Positions 61,534 through 64,000 of a stretch of 64,000 bases of DNA are shown here, piece by piece. Position numbers and translations under genes: made by a program. The DNA is taken from positions 29,088-93,087 of the forward strand of contig JAFSMP010000042.1 of NCBI GenBank assembly GCA_017447875.1. The letters are read 5' to 3'. The notes under the pieces were generated by a model. It was not told the DNA's origin and did not search any database. It was given only the letters and a program-made list of their open reading frames with translations. The stretch is from Paludibacteraceae bacterium (GTDB lineage: Bacteria > Bacteroidota > Bacteroidia > Bacteroidales > Paludibacteraceae). How positions within the stretch are numbered: position 1 is the first letter of the stretch; the number at the start of each line of letters is the position of its first letter.

Positions 61534-62875
61534 GATGTGTACATTGCTTTAGTTGCATATATTTCTGAGTTGGTTGCATCGGAGCATGTCTCGGTGCATT
61601 GCTTGAAGTGCTTGTCGAGGTACGGGTCAGTATGACGTTGTTATATACATACGAATTGCCCTGATTTTCCCCGTCCGAAAGTGTGAAATAATCAAAGATA
61701 AAACCATCGGCATAAAGCCCGAAACGCGAATCACCGTCCGAAGCCACAAAGGCGTACGAACTCGTACTTGTCTTTTTGAGCCATATTTCGCCTTTTCCAT
61801 ATCTTCCTCCGTCTTCAACAAAATATGCCATTTGATCGGACGAATCATAGAAGGTAGGAATGAATTTAGCATAACATGTTTTTCCATTGTAAGTAAAGGT
61901 ACAACTCGGCCAATACCAGCTGCTCTCAAAACGGATAATCTGTCTGCCTTGGTCAAAAATACCTAACGCAAGGAAATTTTCCGAACTGATACCATCCGAA
62001 CTCATCATACCTACTGCATATACCGTATCTTTATTGTATTCCCTTATCTGTACGTTTGACAATGTAACATTCTTGCTTTCCCAAGGCGAATAGGCATTCA
62101 ACGTAAATGTTCCTATGAAATCACTCACCGTCAGCGATCCGCCCGGCTCACTCTTGGTGGTAAACGAACGGATATTACTGTAGTACACATTACTGTTCTC
62201 ATCTATCGCGTATGCACGGAGATAGTATTTCGTAGAAGGATTCAGATTATATACGTTCGCCCAGAAGTCCGAACTGACCGCATCACTAAAACTGATAGTG
62301 AATCGTTTGGTGTACGAAGAAGTAGTCGGTGTACTATTCGTGCTCACCAGCATTCCCAAGGTTTTCATTGTGCATTTTTGCACATTATAGGAACCGGTGG
62401 TACGCGAAGTACAAGAGGTAATCGATTTGATCTCGTTTAACGTCAAGCTGATTACCGGACCTGTTGATTCCTCAGTCGTAAACGATATTACATTACCATA
62501 AACAGGCGCTGAATAGTCAGAGTTTTGGGGAAATAAAACAGCACGATAGTAGTACGTCGTTCCCGGGCTAAGGGAATTCATGAGAGCGGAAATAGTTGTG
62601 CTGCCACTCAATTCTGTCCAATCGTCATCATAATAGTATTGATTGCTTGTTAATGTTTCTTCACTGTTACTCATCTCAAATGCACGTCTTGCACTGATGC
62701 CTCTTTCTCCTTCAATTGTGAAAGTGGCATTTAGAACTGCATTATAACTTGTAATATTTGTTGCGTCATTAGTCACGACAGACGGCAATTCGACATCCGG
62801 CATCTTTTCGCAAGAAGTGAACAATGCGATGAATAGAAAAGCGATGACGCTTATATAGTTAGATAGTTTTTTCAT
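61496..62875 (-). CDS. FN3-like repeat lipoprotein
   Basis: A 459-residue lipoprotein (lipobox ALFTSC). Two fibronectin-III-like domains end in LSPGTTYYYRAVLFPQN and LNPSTKYYLRAYAIDENSN, each followed by a SFTT motif. A C-terminal beta-rich domain (about 250-430) is not recognised. Such architecture is common among surface lipoproteins that bind glycans or partners. It overlaps genes on both sides (4 and 38 bp). Confidence 0.8.
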   Translation of the reverse strand: MKKLSNYISVIAFLFIALFTSCEKMPDVELPSVVTNDATNITSYNAVLNATFTIEGERGISARRAFEMSNSEETLTSNQYYYDDDWTELSGSTTISALMNSLSPGTTYYYRAVLFPQNSDYSAPVYGNVISFTTEESTGPVISLTLNEIKSITSCTSRTTGSYNVQKCTMKTLGMLVSTNSTPTTSSYTKRFTISFSDAVSSDFWANVYNLNPSTKYYLRAYAIDENSNVYYSNIRSFTTKSEPGGSLTVSDFIGTFTLNAYSPWESKNVTLSNVQIREYNKDTVYAVGMMSSDGISSENFLALGIFDQGRQIIRFESSWYWPSCTFTYNGKTCYAKFIPTFYDSSDQMAYFVEDGGRYGKGEIWLKKTSTSSYAFVASDGDSRFGLYADGFIFDYFTLSDGENQGNSYVYNNVILTRTSTSTSSNAPRHAPMQPTQKYMQLKQCTHHETEIIRTAIAR

Positions 62876-63717
62876 TTGTTTGTCCTCGTTTTAATATTAA
62901 ACATACCTCCGATACCTATTTTGAGTTCATGAGCCACGCTGACAGTATTTACCGGATTACCGATACCCATTATGGCTTCATAACCGAGTGATATTGCGAA
63001 TCCTTTGATATTGGCCATGAAACCCGTTTCCATCGCCAAACCATGCATCGGAGACCAATCCGATGTGCGACTGGTTTGATAAGCTATCCATTTGTTATTA
63101 TTAGTCTCGTATGTGATAGATTTATATCCGTATCCGGCACCAATATACCAATACATCGGAGCGCTGCCCAAACGCGCTAATCCACCGATAGTAGCCGAGA
63201 CAGTTTGACAGGAACGTTTTCCGGTAAAGATAGGAGCATCACCGTTTTTCAGATCGGAATAACTCCCAGTAGCACTAGGAGTAAAACGTGTACCGAATCC
63301 CATCATTGCGTTAATATACCATCCACCTTTCCCGACCATTCCGATGGTTAATCCGACAGCAGGACTAAACGGATATGAACTCATCCCATTTGCCAATATA
63401 AACATGGATCGTGGAGTTTCTGCGCTTTCTTTAATCGGCTTTGCCCCTTTTCGACGCAAGGTAATATCCATGTTGGACGAGGCACTGACACTTTGCGGCT
63501 TATAGCCCAAAAATGAGACGTTTAATTTGGAGCCATACGGCACGTCAATCTCAAAATAGCCATCCAAGTCGGTTGCAGTATTCGTACCCGTTTCGCTTTG
63601 AATAATCACACCCATTAAGGGTTGACCATTTTGATCTTTAACTACTCCTTTCATCTGACCATACGTATTTATGGCCAGACAAAAGAGAAGGGAATAAAAT
63701 AGAATTAATTTCTTCAT
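62872..63717 (-). CDS. CarboxypepD_reg-like domain plus outer-membrane barrel
   Basis: A 281-residue protein (signal LILFYSLLFCLAINTYG). Residues about 22-90 form a carboxypeptidase regulatory-like domain (GVVKDQNGQPLMGVIIQSET, TDLDGYFEIDVPYGSKLNVSFLGY shortened). The rest looks like a small barrel with glycine/aromatic strands (WYINAMMGFGTRF, YWYIGAGYGYKS) ending MFNIKTRTNK. First gene of the caspase operon, behind the promoter at 63780-63811. Probably the outer-membrane anchor of the system. Confidence 0.82.
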   Translation of the reverse strand: MKKLILFYSLLFCLAINTYGQMKGVVKDQNGQPLMGVIIQSETGTNTATDLDGYFEIDVPYGSKLNVSFLGYKPQSVSASSNMDITLRRKGAKPIKESAETPRSMFILANGMSSYPFSPAVGLTIGMVGKGGWYINAMMGFGTRFTPSATGSYSDLKNGDAPIFTGKRSCQTVSATIGGLARLGSAPMYWYIGAGYGYKSITYETNNNKWIAYQTSRTSDWSPMHGLAMETGFMANIKGFAISLGYEAIMGIGNPVNTVSVAHELKIGIGGMFNIKTRTNK

Positions 63718-63779
63718 GATAATTATAAATTATTGTTAATTATTTATTGCGTACATCGGATCTTTGCATCTTTCGGCTG

Positions 63780-63811
63780 CAAAGTTACGAAAAATTTTCC
63801 ATATATGCAAA
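63780..63811 (-). promoter_or_regulatory. Promoter of the caspase envelope operon
   Basis: Minus strand: TTTG, 20 nt beginning CATATATGG, then TAACTTTG. Confidence 0.8.
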
Positions 63812-63848
63812 TTTATTTGCAAAAAACTTCATATTCTGTGTCCGAAAA

Positions 63849-63880
63849 TTTGCATATATCAAAAATTTTCACTACCTTTG
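63849..63880 (+). promoter_or_regulatory. Promoter reading to the window end
   Basis: TTTG, 20 nt beginning CATATATC, then TACCTTTG. Divergent to the caspase operon promoter. Confidence 0.8.
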
Positions 63881-63888
63881 CATCCGAA

Positions 63889-63969
63889 ATGAAGATTAAA
63901 ATAAAGGCAAAGAAGAAGCAAGAGAGGACGCGCAGAGTTCCAATCCTAGACCATGCCTATTATAAATGA
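63889..63969 (+). CDS. Possible 26-residue basic peptide
   Basis: MKIKIKAKKKQERTRRV followed by PILDHAYYK and a stop. The ATG is only 9 nt after the -7 box, so the message would be leaderless or nearly so. No family is recognised. It could be a leader peptide of a gene beyond the window, or chance. Confidence 0.3.
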   Translation: MKIKIKAKKKQERTRRVPILDHAYYK

Positions 63970-64000
63970 CACATAATACATTGATACATAATACATTATA
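63968..64000. repeat. Direct repeat, word ACATAATACATT
   Basis: Two copies of ACATAATACATT, 16 bp apart, at the window edge; the array may continue. Confidence 0.7.

Overview
The window comes from a member of the Bacteroidales (phylum Bacteroidota). The evidence is the promoter type (TAnnTTTG at -7 with a TTTG box upstream), the near absence of Shine-Dalgarno sequences, many lipoproteins and outer-membrane barrels, type III glutamine synthetase, class III fructose bisphosphatase, diaminopimelate dehydrogenase, a BY-kinase capsule module and Omp28/DUF6029-type envelope proteins. Genus cannot be fixed from the sequence. There are no rRNA genes, insertion sequences, phage genes or CRISPR arrays. 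One tRNA (Pro, anticodon TGG) is present.

Layout. 1-1845: partial BtuB-type TonB receptor behind a cobalamin riboswitch. 1965-9584: a minus-strand polysaccharide operon (deacetylase-like protein, WlbA-like dehydrogenase, two Wza-type lipoproteins, a Wzc-type tyrosine kinase with low-complexity tyrosine-rich ends, and a DUF1846 protein). 9794-13549: barrel protein, lipoprotein phosphoesterase and fbp. 13533-18947: a nitrogen/cell-wall-precursor cluster, glnN-glmS-(four-helix-bundle gene)-ddh. 19041-21443: a CsgG-like/FISUMP fusion and partner, with a long, highly structured 5' leader. 21444-26063: a plus-strand cluster of thioredoxin-like envelope proteins (TlpA-like, DUF6029, two Omp28-like lipoproteins). 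26072-34420: dnaE-nadD, converging on the tightly coupled mnmE-yicC-gmk-folC operon. 34502-44234: HAD phosphatase and tRNA-Pro, beta-CASP nuclease, S9 peptidase, acyl-ACP thioesterase, a stand-alone ribonucleotide-reductase tail domain, rng-COX24-HU, and mutY. 44231-49022: M20 peptidase and two GH13 lipoproteins. 49025-55983: fabG, lptC, a TPR protein, an outer-membrane protein, coaX and an acyl-CoA synthetase. 56135-63717: an A+T-richer operon for a possible envelope caspase system (CarboxypepD_reg barrel, FN3-like lipoprotein, WD40/OmpA-like protein, TPR-caspase, and a frameshifted DUF4384 gene).

Two patterns cut across the genes. First, short-period (about 7-11 bp) imperfect tandem repeats built from recurring words sit at over twenty places. 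They lie both between genes and, in frame, inside conserved housekeeping genes. The same words recur in unrelated proteins, and one pair of words brackets an A+T-rich four-helix-bundle gene. Second, thirteen of fifteen readable promoters share an exact 20-nt spacing, most of them with an extended upstream box, TTTGCATAT. These promoters also fix several start codons. The repeat family, the structured leader at 21103-21313 and the caspase operon are the best candidates for undescribed biology.
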